Of a stretch of 64,000 nt of DNA, positions 27,651-35,665 are shown piece after piece. The stretch's first letter is position 1. Every line of letters starts with the position of its first letter. A program made the translations under genes and the position numbers. The notes below the pieces were generated by a model. The model saw only the letters and a program-made list of their open reading frames with translations, did not search any database and had not been told where the DNA came from. The DNA comes from Mycobacterium simiae (lineage in GTDB: Bacteria > Actinomycetota > Actinomycetes > Mycobacteriales > Mycobacteriaceae), in contig NZ_AP022568.1 in the NCBI RefSeq assembly GCF_010727605.1, forward strand, positions 2,046,001 to 2,110,000, read 5' to 3'.

Positions 27651-27867
27651 GTTCTCGCTGCCAATATCGCAGGTCGGAGGCATAGGAAAACGTCGAAGCC
27701 ACGATATTTCGGCGCCGCCGGATGGGACGCGGTCCGCCAAGCACACAGGCATCAAACCTTTCCCGGTTGGCCCCTTGCCAAGACACCGAAACATAGTCCC
27801 TGGCAAACACTTTCACATGACAGACCTCGCCGACGACTCTCGCATTACCCCTGGTAGTTTTCCCACT

Positions 27868-28683
27868 ATGGGTGCTTTGGATGGACGCGTTGCCTTTATC
27901 ACTGGCGGTGCTCGCGGGCAGGGCCGCTCGCATGCCCTGGCCCTGGCCGCCGAGGGAGCCGACATCGCCGTGGCCGATGCTCCGGCCGCGATGGCGGAGC
28001 TGACGTATCCGCTGGGCACCGAGGATGACTTACGGGAGACGACGAAGCTGGTCGAAGAGCTCGGCCGACGGTGTCTGCCGCTCACGCTGGACGTGCGGGA
28101 CGCGGCCGCGGTCAACGCCGCGATCACGCAGACGGCCGCCGACTTGGGCAGCCTCGACATCGTGGTCGCCAACGCCGGAATCGTCAGCACCGGGCTTTTG
28201 GAAGACGTCAGCGATGTGGTGTGGCAACAGCTGGTCGACACCAACCTGACCGGCGCGTTTCACACCCTGCGCGCGGCCATCCCGATGATGCGCCGGCAGC
28301 GGTTCGGGCGGATCGTGGTGACCTCGTCGATGGGCGGACGGATGGGCATCCCCGAGCTGGCCGCCTACAACGCCACCAAGTGGGGGGTCATCGGCCTGGC
28401 CAAGTCCGCCGCCTTGGAGGTCGCCAAGGAGGGCATCACGATCAACGTCGTCTGCCCCACCACGACGCAGACCCCGATGGTGCAACCGGCCGGGGACGAC
28501 GACATCGCCGACGACATCCCCGACGACTTGGTGCGCCGGATGACGAAAGCCAACCCGATCCCACAACCTTGGCTGCAACCCGAGGACGTGAGCCGCGGGG
28601 TCGTCTATCTGGTCACCGATCCGGGCGTGATCACCGGAAGCGTGCTGGAGATCGGCCTCGGCGGCAGCGCCCGCATCCATTGA
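27868..28683 (+). CDS. Short-chain dehydrogenase of the mycofactocin-coupled type
   Basis: 271 residues from ATG 27868; another ATG at 27817 would add 17 residues and neither has a good ribosome site. The coenzyme motif is TGGARGQGRSHA (about residue 12), with NAG at about 102. Catalysis is by Ser (VVTSSMGG), Tyr and Lys (AAYNATKWG). The GARGQGRSHA sequence and the insert before the YxxxK region fit SDRs that hold NAD tightly and are reoxidised by mycofactocin. It would oxidise a secondary alcohol to a ketone, the substrate class of the divergent monooxygenase. Assignment to the mycofactocin subfamily is from motif memory. Confidence 0.82.
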   Translation: MGALDGRVAFITGGARGQGRSHALALAAEGADIAVADAPAAMAELTYPLGTEDDLRETTKLVEELGRRCLPLTLDVRDAAAVNAAITQTAADLGSLDIVVANAGIVSTGLLEDVSDVVWQQLVDTNLTGAFHTLRAAIPMMRRQRFGRIVVTSSMGGRMGIPELAAYNATKWGVIGLAKSAALEVAKEGITINVVCPTTTQTPMVQPAGDDDIADDIPDDLVRRMTKANPIPQPWLQPEDVSRGVVYLVTDPGVITGSVLEIGLGGSARIH

Positions 28684-28806
28684 TTGGGAGGCTGCGGCCC
28701 TAGCGGCTCCGATTCCCTCCATCGCCTGCGCAGCCAAACCGGCGATGCCGAGTGGCCGCCGCAACGAACGTCGTGACGTCGTAGCCGTCGTTTCCCGGCC
28801 CCGGCG

Positions 28807-29448
28807 TTAGCCCAGGATGTGCACACCCCACCGGCTCAGCAGGGGCTGCACCATGACGAAGTAGGTGATGTTGGGGTCACCCGCCAACGACGTCGACATG
28901 ACCAGGCCGGCCGCGGTGACGCTGCCGTCCGCGTTCTTGACGTAGCCGGGACCACCGCTGTCACCCGGCTGGGCGAACACGTTTACCTCGGCGACTTCCC
29001 CGTCGATGGCTTTGACCACGCCGCACGTTTCGCCGGTGATCGCACCGAGTTTGCAGAACGGCATTCCCGGCTTGATCTGGCTCGTACTCAACACGCCGTG
29101 CACACGCTGGCCGGCGACATCACCGACCGGCACGCCGGCGGCCGGGTCGAGATGGATGATCGCGGCGTCGCGGCGGTCGCCCTCTTCCTCGCTGGAGGTG
29201 ACGGTGCCGAGCGGGACGTTGTCGTCGTAGGTAAACGGCGCACCATGGTTGCAATGGCCACTGGTGAACAGGTAGTAGCCACCGTCGCCGCCCTGAGCGG
29301 CAAAACCGGTCGTGCACTTGGTGATTCCGTCGCTGACCTGGATGCCCGGTGCCGGAGGCGCGGCCGCCTGCGCCGTGGCCGCAAACACCACCGCGCCGAG
29401 CAGAGCGACGCCGGCCAACCCGACCCCTGCCAGTCCACCTCCGGGCAT
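28807..29448 (-). CDS. Secreted chymotrypsin-like serine protease
   Basis: 213 residues, ATG with GGAGGAG 6 nt upstream. A hydrophobic signal (residues 5-28, cleavage near AQA-AA) is followed by a compact S1-type domain: His in TSGHCN (about 64), Asp in RRDAAII (about 93), and Ser in PGDSGGP (about 164). Cysteines in TKCTTGF/GHCN and FCKLG/GETCG could form two disulfides. All three catalytic residues are intact, so it should be active in the periplasm or outside. Similar secreted proteases without a pro-domain occur in mycobacteria (for example Rv1815); exact orthology is not claimed. Confidence 0.85.
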   Translation of the reverse strand: MPGGGLAGVGLAGVALLGAVVFAATAQAAAPPAPGIQVSDGITKCTTGFAAQGGDGGYYLFTSGHCNHGAPFTYDDNVPLGTVTSSEEEGDRRDAAIIHLDPAAGVPVGDVAGQRVHGVLSTSQIKPGMPFCKLGAITGETCGVVKAIDGEVAEVNVFAQPGDSGGPGYVKNADGSVTAAGLVMSTSLAGDPNITYFVMVQPLLSRWGVHILG

Positions 29449-29617
29449 GACGTTCTCCTCCGCTCCGCGTCCCCGCCATCACGTTGACACACCGGCGGAC
29501 CGTAGCCAAATCGTGACCGACACTTGACCAATTGCTAACGCGCCCTTGCGCTTCCGCAGGTCAACGTCCATTTAGTATTCCTATTGCAACTCTGTCAGTT
29601 AAAGGGAAATTGAGGTC

Positions 29618-30475
29618 ATGCGCGCGGGTATTCGGTGTGCCGTTGCTGTCATCGGAATCGGCGCGACTGTGGTCGCGGGATCCGCCGTGCTGAACCTGTC
29701 GTCGCCGCAGCAGGTGAGACTGGCCGCGGCCAGCCAGTCGATTGCGCCGTTCCCGATCGCGTCGGTGTCGCCCACAAGCACCCAGGCGGTCGGTATCGCG
29801 CACCCGGTGGTGGTGACCTTCCGCGCACCAGTGGCCAACCGGCCGGCGGCCGAGGAGGCCCTGAAGATCGCGTCGACGCCGCCGATGACTGGCAAGTACG
29901 AGTGGCTCGACAGCAAAACGGTGCGGTGGAATCCCGACCGATACTGGCCGGCGCACAGCACAATTGCGCTCACTGTGGAAGGCCAGCCTACCCAGATCAA
30001 GACCGGCCCGGCCGTCATCGGTATCGCCAGCATCGCCGAGCACACTTTCACCGTCAGCATCGATGGCGTCGAGACCGGACCACCGCAGTCATTGCCGGCG
30101 CCACACCACCGCCCACACTTCGGCGAGCCGGGCGTGCTGCCCGCCTCGTTGGGCCGGCCCGAGTACCCGACTCCGGTCGGCTCCTACACCGTGCTGTCCA
30201 AAGACCGCTCAGTACAGATGGATTCGAGCAGCGTCGGCATTCCCGTTAACGATCCCGACGGCTACCTGGTCACGGTGGACTACGCCGTCCGCATCACCAA
30301 CCACGGCCTCTTCGTGCATTCAGCACCGTGGGCCGTCAATTCACTCGGACTGGACAATGTCAGCCATGGCTGCATCAGCCTGAGCCCCGAAGACGCCGAG
30401 TGGTACTACAACACGGTCAACGTCGGCGATCCGGTGGTCGTGCGCGAGCACACGAACGAACTGCCCTCGTCGTAA
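29618..30475 (+). CDS. L,D-transpeptidase with N-terminal Ig-like domain
   Basis: 285 residues from ATG. An N-terminal membrane anchor (about 8-28) precedes an Ig-like domain (VSPTSTQAVGIAHPVVVTF through IALTVEGQP) and a YkuD catalytic domain from about residue 145. The active-site cysteine lies in SHGCISLS, with the upstream His in HGLFVHS. The family makes 3-3 cross-links in peptidoglycan and attaches proteins to it. The usual Asn/Arg two residues after Cys is Ser here. With a single Ig-like domain it resembles the shorter mycobacterial Ldts; I cannot say which orthologue. A second, different YkuD protein lies at 51352. Confidence 0.87.
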   Translation: MRAGIRCAVAVIGIGATVVAGSAVLNLSSPQQVRLAAASQSIAPFPIASVSPTSTQAVGIAHPVVVTFRAPVANRPAAEEALKIASTPPMTGKYEWLDSKTVRWNPDRYWPAHSTIALTVEGQPTQIKTGPAVIGIASIAEHTFTVSIDGVETGPPQSLPAPHHRPHFGEPGVLPASLGRPEYPTPVGSYTVLSKDRSVQMDSSSVGIPVNDPDGYLVTVDYAVRITNHGLFVHSAPWAVNSLGLDNVSHGCISLSPEDAEWYYNTVNVGDPVVVREHTNELPSS

Positions 30476-30554
30476 ACCACCGCCGCACAGTTGTTTCTGC
30501 CCTCCCGTCGGCTCGCCGACATGTGGGAGCGAGTGTTTGTGGGAAGGCAATAGC

Positions 30555-30588
30555 GAAGGCCCGCTGGGGATTAACCCAGCGGGCCTTC
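30555..30588. terminator. Bidirectional hairpin between convergent genes
   Basis: GAAGGCCCGCTGGG (30555-30568) and its exact complement (30575-30588) enclose a 6-nt loop. This 14-bp GC-rich stem stands 80 bp after the transpeptidase stop and 16 bp after the stop of the convergent gene. No U-tract follows, as is usual for mycobacterial terminators. Confidence 0.75.
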
Positions 30589-30604
30589 AACGATCAGACG
30601 GGGA

Positions 30605-31147
30605 TTAGTTTCCGTGCACCGGCGAGGGTCCAGGCGAAACCGGCTGCCCATCCACCGGCCCGCCGGTCGGCGGAGGGCCCGTCGGCGCATCCTTCGCGCC
30701 GGCCATGTCGATCAGCGGCGCTACCGGCAAGCCGTCGGCGACACCACCCAGGGCGACCAAGGGCGCCCCCAACGGCAGCGGAGCACCGATCGGCACCGGA
30801 GGTGCAAACGGCAACGGAGGAACCACCGGCACCGGCGGTATCGGCGGTCCGAGCGCAATCAGCGGCGCACCCGCCGGAACCGGGACAATCCCCGGGCCCG
30901 GAACCACCAGCGGAACACCGGCCATGTCGGTCAATGGAGCAGCGCACGGCGCCGCCGCGGCGCCCCCGGCAGCTGCGGGTCCACCGGCGGCGGGGGCCCC
31001 GCCGGCCGCACCTGCCTGTCCGTACAGGCATGCCCCGCCCCCGGTTACATAGGGAACGGCTACCGCATCCGGGCTCAACGCTATGGCGGCACCGCATAAA
31101 CCAGCGCAGGCAACAACACCGATGTTGAATCGATCGAAGATCGGCAT
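30605..31147 (-). CDS. Exported Pro/Ala/Gly-rich protein, function unknown
   Basis: 180 residues from ATG 31147 (a TTG one codon earlier is equally possible; AAGGAG lies 7-10 nt upstream). A signal peptide (FNIGVVACAGLCGAAIALSP, cleavage near AVA-VP) is followed by a segment with two cysteines (GGGACLYG, AAPCAAP) that could pair. The rest is Pro-rich with repeats of the type P-[LI]-x-x-G-x-P and two copies of a PL-[TI]-D-M-AG motif. Low complexity prevents family assignment. Confidence 0.65.
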   Translation of the reverse strand: MPIFDRFNIGVVACAGLCGAAIALSPDAVAVPYVTGGGACLYGQAGAAGGAPAAGGPAAAGGAAAAPCAAPLTDMAGVPLVVPGPGIVPVPAGAPLIALGPPIPPVPVVPPLPFAPPVPIGAPLPLGAPLVALGGVADGLPVAPLIDMAGAKDAPTGPPPTGGPVDGQPVSPGPSPVHGN

Positions 31148-31581
31148 CAACGTCCAACTCCTTCATTCGCGCGGTAGAACCACATAGCCGTAGCCAAGTC
31201 GCCCGTCGACGACCGCCACCATTGTTAGTGGCGCGTGTAGAACACGCCGCGCGCCGCACCGCGCCGTTTCCAAATGGTGACGTCACGACGGCGTCACAAG
31301 TCAGTTGCGCGAATACTGCGCCGCGGCAACGGAAAAGCGCATGCCGCTCAGCGCGGCCACGGACTGCCGGACAGCCGGATCAATCACGCCTAGCGGCCAG
31401 TCGCTGCGGCATCGGGTGACGGGCCGGCCGGCAATCGCGATGCTGGCTAGGCGACGAGGGTAAAAATCACCCAGCCGTCACAGCGGTATGGGCAAGTCCT
31501 GGGCCGCGGCGGCCAATACCCCGTATGACTCGAGCGGTCGTCTCGGCAGCACCGACCGGCGCCGCATAGTTAGATCGTCCT
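31148..31581. other. 434-bp region without a convincing gene
   Basis: No frame here has plausible protein composition on either strand. The only distinct element is a perfect 10-bp palindrome GTGACGTCAC at 31277-31286, followed 4 bp later by another GCGTCAC. Promoters for the flanking divergent genes must lie here, but I cannot place them. Confidence 0.5.
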
Positions 31582-32352
31582 ATGAGCGACCGCGTGGCGT
31601 TCCAAGGCTCGACCCGCGCGACGCTGGCCGGGGCCATCGAGGTTCCCGACGGCGAGGTGCGCGGCTGGGGCGTGTTCGCACATGGCTTCACGCTCGGCAA
31701 GGACAGCCCGGCCGCGTCCCGGATTTGCAAGCAGCTGGCCTCCGACGGCATCGGCATGCTGCGCTTCGACGCGCTGGGCCTGGGCGGATCCGAGGGAGAC
31801 TGGGGCGACGGGTCGTTCACCGTCAAGGTCGACGACATCGTCAAGGCCTGCCAGTTCATGGTCGACCGCGGCACGCCGCCCGACATTCTGGTCGGGCACT
31901 CGTGGGGCGGGGCGGCGGTGATCGCCGCGGCGATGCGAGCTCCGGGGGTGCGGTCGGTGGTCACCGTGGCGGCACCGGTGGACCCCAGTCACGTCGAAAA
32001 GCATTACGACGCAGTGGTCGACCGTTGCCTGATCGAGGGCAGCGCCGAGTGGATGGTGGGTGGTCGCACCCTGACGCTCAAGCGCGCATTCGTCGAGGAC
32101 GTTCGTGCGGCTGACCTACGTGACAAGATCAAAAGCTTGCGCCGGCCGCTGCTAATCCTGCATTCCCCGACCGACAACACGGTCGGCATCGACAACGCGA
32201 GCGAAATCTTCCGCCTCGCTCGTCATCCACGCAGCTTCGTCTCGCTGGAAGGTTCCGATCATCTGTTGACCGCGCGCGGTCAGGCTCATCGGGCTGGCCG
32301 CATCATCGGGGCGTGGGCCGACGCGTACCTGGGCGCCGACGCGGAACCCTGA
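31582..32352 (+). CDS. Alpha/beta hydrolase of OsmC-associated/BAAT-like type
   Basis: 256 residues. The oxyanion region is FAHGFTLGKDSPAASRI, the nucleophile elbow GHSWGG (Ser about 109), the acid probably Asp in LHSPTDNTVGID, and His in GSDHLL. The AHGF-x-x-x-K start and DFRG-like LRFDALGLGGSEGD are typical of hydrolases found with OsmC-like proteins. All catalytic residues are present. It should act in the cytosol, as no signal is seen; the substrate is unknown. There is no OsmC gene nearby. Confidence 0.82.
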   Translation: MSDRVAFQGSTRATLAGAIEVPDGEVRGWGVFAHGFTLGKDSPAASRICKQLASDGIGMLRFDALGLGGSEGDWGDGSFTVKVDDIVKACQFMVDRGTPPDILVGHSWGGAAVIAAAMRAPGVRSVVTVAAPVDPSHVEKHYDAVVDRCLIEGSAEWMVGGRTLTLKRAFVEDVRAADLRDKIKSLRRPLLILHSPTDNTVGIDNASEIFRLARHPRSFVSLEGSDHLLTARGQAHRAGRIIGAWADAYLGADAEP

Positions 32353-32367
32353 CGGCGCGACGGCAAA

Positions 32368-32520
32368 TCATCCACCGATCAGCTCCGCGGCCCGCTCGGC
32401 AATCGCAGAGACCGTCGCCGCCGTGTTGGCTACGGGATCGACGGCATGACCGGGGCCGAAAACGCGTTGCTGGCGGAGTGGCTCGATCGGCTGGCCGATC
32501 AAGCGGGCGGGTAACGTTTC
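32368..32520 (-). pseudogene. In-frame 50-codon extension after the PAP2/DAGK stop, possible remnant
   Basis: Directly beyond the TGA of the gene at 32521, the same frame stays open for 50 codons to a TGA at 32368. The peptide has natural composition (GHAVDPVANTAATVSAIAER near its end). It could be the 3' remnant of a lost gene or an ancestral C-terminus cut off by a stop mutation. The opposite strand is also open over part of it, so the case is weak. Confidence 0.25.
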
Positions 32521-34011
32521 TCAGCGCAGCGGTCGAAATACCGGCAGGATGCGGTATTTCGCGGTGAAGCTGGCCTCGCGGTGCTCCTCGCCGACCTCGC
32601 CGTCGTGGGCGATGACCGTGGGCCCATCCACGGTCGAGAAGCTGAATTCGGGGACCTGCAGTTCGTGGTAGAGCGGGCTGCGTTGCAGCCGCCCTAGGGC
32701 GAGCGCGGTCAAGATCCGGACGGTGGCGAATCGGCGACCGGTTTCCAGGATGCGCACGTCGATCAGACCGTCATCCATGCGATTACGCCGCGACGGTGCA
32801 AATCCGGTGGGCAGGTAGAGCGAGTTGCCGAGGAAGAACAGCGACGTCAGCAGGGTCTTGTTGTCGTAGCGGATGCATACCGGTCGGTCGTTGCGCAGTG
32901 TGTGCAGCATCGCGTAGAAGCCGGCCAGCGGTTTGCCGATCCGCTTTTCCAGCTTCTCGCGCTGCTGCACGAAGGTCGGATAGGCGCCGATGCTGGCGGT
33001 GTTGATCACCAGCCGACTTTCGTTGAGACACACCAAATCAACGCAAGCGACGCTACCGCGCCGGATGGCCTCGACCGTCTTGCCGACGGTGTCGCAGCCG
33101 ATGTCTCTGGCGAAGTGGTTGAGCGTTCCGGCCGGAAAAACGGCCAGCGGCAGGCCCGCGTCGACAGCGACCGCTGCGGCGGTGGACACCGTACCGTCGC
33201 CGCCGCCCACCGCGAGCACTTCGGCCCGGGCGGCGGCGCTGCGCATCGCCTGTTCGGGGTCGTCGTCGGGACCGAGTTCGACGATCTCGGCTCTGGGCAG
33301 CGCCGCGCGAACCTCGTCCACGACGCGGGCTCCGGTGCCGCTGCCCGATTCCGGGTTGACGACCAGGACCACGCCGGCGCCGTCAGGCCGTTCCGGCGCG
33401 TCGACACGCAGCGGTTCCGATTGCGGCAGAGCGGTTTCGGTGATCGGCGGGACGAGCCGCCCGCCCAGGACCGCGATCCCCGCGCCGATGCCGAATCCTG
33501 CGAGAACGTCCCCGGGATAGTGCGCACCGGTGGCCACGCGCGACAAGCCGACCAGCCCGGCCAGCAACGCCAACCCGAAGCCTACCGGGGGATTCTCCAA
33601 GCCCACGCCGACGGCGAACGCGGCCGCACTGGCCGAATGGCCCGACGGGAACGAGTTCGACGTCGGGCGACGACGGGCGCGCCGAACCACCGGCACCTGG
33701 TCGTACAGCGGGCGCGGACGCCGGCGGACCCGCTTGGCGATCTGGTTGGTAAACAGGCTCGTGACACCGAGGGTGACCAGGCCGCGCGTCACCCCACGCT
33801 GCGCCGCGGGTTTGCGGGTCGCCAGCAGCGCGCCCGCGATCACAAACCACAGCTTGGAGTGATCGGCCGCACGAGTCAGCGGTGGCATGACGGTGTCGAG
33901 CAGCGGGGTCGGAGCCTCGGCGACCGCTACGAACAGTTCGCGATCCAGGGTGCCCAGCCCGCGAGTGATTTGCTTGATGCCGCGCGCTCGTCGCCAGGGC
34001 CCGGAGTTCAT
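32521..34011 (-). CDS. PAP2 phosphatase fused to diacylglycerol/sphingosine-kinase-like domain
   Basis: 496 residues from ATG 34011 (GTGGAG just upstream; the open frame extends to 34866 only as antisense of the next gene). Residues 1-190 form a membrane PAP2 domain with all three motifs: KRVRRRPRP, SFPSGHSAS and SRVATGAHYPGD. Residues 210-496 form a lipid-kinase domain: VVNPESGSG, AVGGGDGTVSTA and GTLNHFARD. One half should remove a phosphate from a lipid phosphate and the other add one to a diacylglycerol-like lipid. The fusion is known in actinobacteria; both active sites look complete. Confidence 0.87.
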   Translation of the reverse strand: MNSGPWRRARGIKQITRGLGTLDRELFVAVAEAPTPLLDTVMPPLTRAADHSKLWFVIAGALLATRKPAAQRGVTRGLVTLGVTSLFTNQIAKRVRRRPRPLYDQVPVVRRARRRPTSNSFPSGHSASAAAFAVGVGLENPPVGFGLALLAGLVGLSRVATGAHYPGDVLAGFGIGAGIAVLGGRLVPPITETALPQSEPLRVDAPERPDGAGVVLVVNPESGSGTGARVVDEVRAALPRAEIVELGPDDDPEQAMRSAAARAEVLAVGGGDGTVSTAAAVAVDAGLPLAVFPAGTLNHFARDIGCDTVGKTVEAIRRGSVACVDLVCLNESRLVINTASIGAYPTFVQQREKLEKRIGKPLAGFYAMLHTLRNDRPVCIRYDNKTLLTSLFFLGNSLYLPTGFAPSRRNRMDDGLIDVRILETGRRFATVRILTALALGRLQRSPLYHELQVPEFSFSTVDGPTVIAHDGEVGEEHREASFTAKYRILPVFRPLR

Positions 34012-34053
34012 TCGCTCCACCCTAGCGACGTGACTGATAAGAATTGACGCACT

Positions 34054-34833
34054 ATGACCAGGCGCGCGGCACCGGACTACCACGAGCGGTGGTTGTCCAA
34101 CGCCGAACGCCTCGGTCTGCCCGCCGCGGTGACCGCCGCGATCGCCGCGGACCACGGGATCACCCCGCAGAGCTTCGGGGTGCTGGAGAACACGACCGAG
34201 ATCACCGATCCGCACGGCAAGTCGTACTTCCTGCTGGCACCGGGCACCACCGGCGCCGACGCGCGCGCCGCGACGTTGATGACCTACATCATCAACGCGG
34301 GCACTGGCTACGGCCGCACGACGGGGCAGCCCACCGATTTCCCCGAAACGCCGTATCACCCCGAGGAGGTCCGTCGGATCGTGGACCGGCAGGCCGCCAA
34401 CCGGTGGAGTTACGACGAGGACGTCGGGTTCATCGACCGGGGTGGCGGGCGGCTGGTCACCACGCCGAACGGCATGCTGATGGGTGTCGGCGGCAATTGG
34501 CTGCGGCGGCTGTTCAGTCAGCAGGGCGGTACCGCCTGGGGTGACATCTTCCTGGTCAACGTTCCGGTCGACGGCGACGCCGCGGGCCGGCTGCGTCAGA
34601 TCGTCGAGTCCGGCCACGCGTGGTACACCGACCGTTCCGGCCGGGCGGTGCAGAGCGTGCTCGCGCTGGAGCGCGTGCTGCATCACGAGGAGTTGCATTC
34701 CCAACAGTGGGCTGCCCGAGGGCATCTCCGCATGATCACGGCTTATCTGTGGGAAGTGCTGCGCGACAGGGTCTTTGGTAAGACAAACCGTCTCGAGGAA
34801 GAGGCCGGTCTGGCGGACGGCGGTTACCGGTGA
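34054..34833 (+). CDS. Conserved hypothetical protein with HExxH motif
   Basis: 259 residues. I do not recognise the family. The sequence is soluble and well folded in appearance. Near residue 210 it has RVLHHEELHSQQW, containing HEELH, the zinc-metalloprotease HExxH pattern, in a helical context followed by a possible third ligand. A GGNWLRRLFSQQGG stretch precedes it. There is no signal peptide. The start ATG has no ribosome site (likely leaderless), and the gene diverges from the PAP2/kinase gene with a 42-bp gap, so their promoters overlap. Confidence 0.7.
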   Translation: MTRRAAPDYHERWLSNAERLGLPAAVTAAIAADHGITPQSFGVLENTTEITDPHGKSYFLLAPGTTGADARAATLMTYIINAGTGYGRTTGQPTDFPETPYHPEEVRRIVDRQAANRWSYDEDVGFIDRGGGRLVTTPNGMLMGVGGNWLRRLFSQQGGTAWGDIFLVNVPVDGDAAGRLRQIVESGHAWYTDRSGRAVQSVLALERVLHHEELHSQQWAARGHLRMITAYLWEVLRDRVFGKTNRLEEEAGLADGGYR

Positions 34834-34855
34834 GCCGGCACCGCCCGAACCCGGC

Positions 34856-35527
34856 TCAGAGCGCACGAATTCCGTTGTGCAACACCATCAGGCCGATCAA
34901 CACCAGGATTACCGCTAGCATCGCGGCGTTGTTCTTCTCCATCCAGTTCTTAACGCGTTCCAGGAACTCGTCCAGATGATGACCTGCGGCCGCGTAGGCC
35001 AGGATCGGGATGGCGACCGTCGATGCGGATACCGCGACGAAAACCACACCCGCCGAGAGCTTGTCGATGTCGTCGTGGTGACTGGTGCCGATGGCCAGAC
35101 CGGCCGCCAGACACATCAGCAGCACCTCGAGTCGGATCACGGTCAACACCAGCCCGGTGATCGCCGCGCGCCGGGGCCGCATGGTGGAGAACGAACGCAT
35201 CCAGGCCGGCGACTCGGTGTGATTATGCCGGGTCACCCAGCGGTAGATGCCGAACAGGATCAGCGCCGAGCCCAACACCACCCGCAGCCAGGACGCCCAC
35301 GTCGGCGGTGATTTGTGCATGTCGCCGAGCGCACCGGAACCTTCGACGAACAACACGGTCTGCACCACCAGCCCCATCACCCAGCCACCCAGGAATGCCA
35401 GCCCGGCGGTCCGGGGTTGCGGCGCGTGCAGAACGAGCACCGCCGGGATGACTGACAGCGGCGAGACTGCGATAACAAGAGCCAACGGAATGAGCGTCGT
35501 CAACAGCGAGCTCCAGCTTCCTGCCAC
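34856..35527 (-). CDS. GAP-family (SfLAP) six-helix membrane protein
   Basis: 223 residues from GTG 35527 (GAGAGG upstream); a start at 35566 would add 13 residues. Six membrane helices begin SSLLTTLIPLALVIAVSPLS, with the internal-repeat pattern of the LysE-like GAP family and a conserved proline-rich first helix (ISPLS-like). Members in mycobacteria are linked to export of cell-wall lipids (glycopeptidolipid addressing protein) but most are uncharacterised. It sits 22 bp from the convergent HExxH gene. The substrate cannot be inferred. Confidence 0.75.
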   Translation of the reverse strand: MAGSWSSLLTTLIPLALVIAVSPLSVIPAVLVLHAPQPRTAGLAFLGGWVMGLVVQTVLFVEGSGALGDMHKSPPTWASWLRVVLGSALILFGIYRWVTRHNHTESPAWMRSFSTMRPRRAAITGLVLTVIRLEVLLMCLAAGLAIGTSHHDDIDKLSAGVVFVAVSASTVAIPILAYAAAGHHLDEFLERVKNWMEKNNAAMLAVILVLIGLMVLHNGIRAL

Positions 35528-35665
35528 GGGCAAGCAATCCTCTCGTCGACCTCCGTGCCGCGCCATCGAACGCGTCGCGCTTGCTGTCCGGGCGGTTGAA
35601 CCTGCCTAGGGTGGTTGTATGTGATTGCAGCGCAACCCGCGAGGAAAACATTAGGGGAAGAACGC

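Noticed and set aside
31277..31286. GTGACGTCAC palindrome as a CRP-type site
   Set aside because: The mycobacterial CRP consensus has a 6-bp spacer between TGTGA and TCACA; here the half-sites are adjacent.
32902..34047. 381-codon open frame on the plus strand
   Set aside because: Antisense to the PAP2/kinase gene, with Arg/Gln/His-rich mirror composition.
34012..34866. N-terminal extension of the PAP2/kinase frame
   Set aside because: The region is the HExxH gene on the other strand; family PAP2 proteins begin near MNSGPWRRARG.
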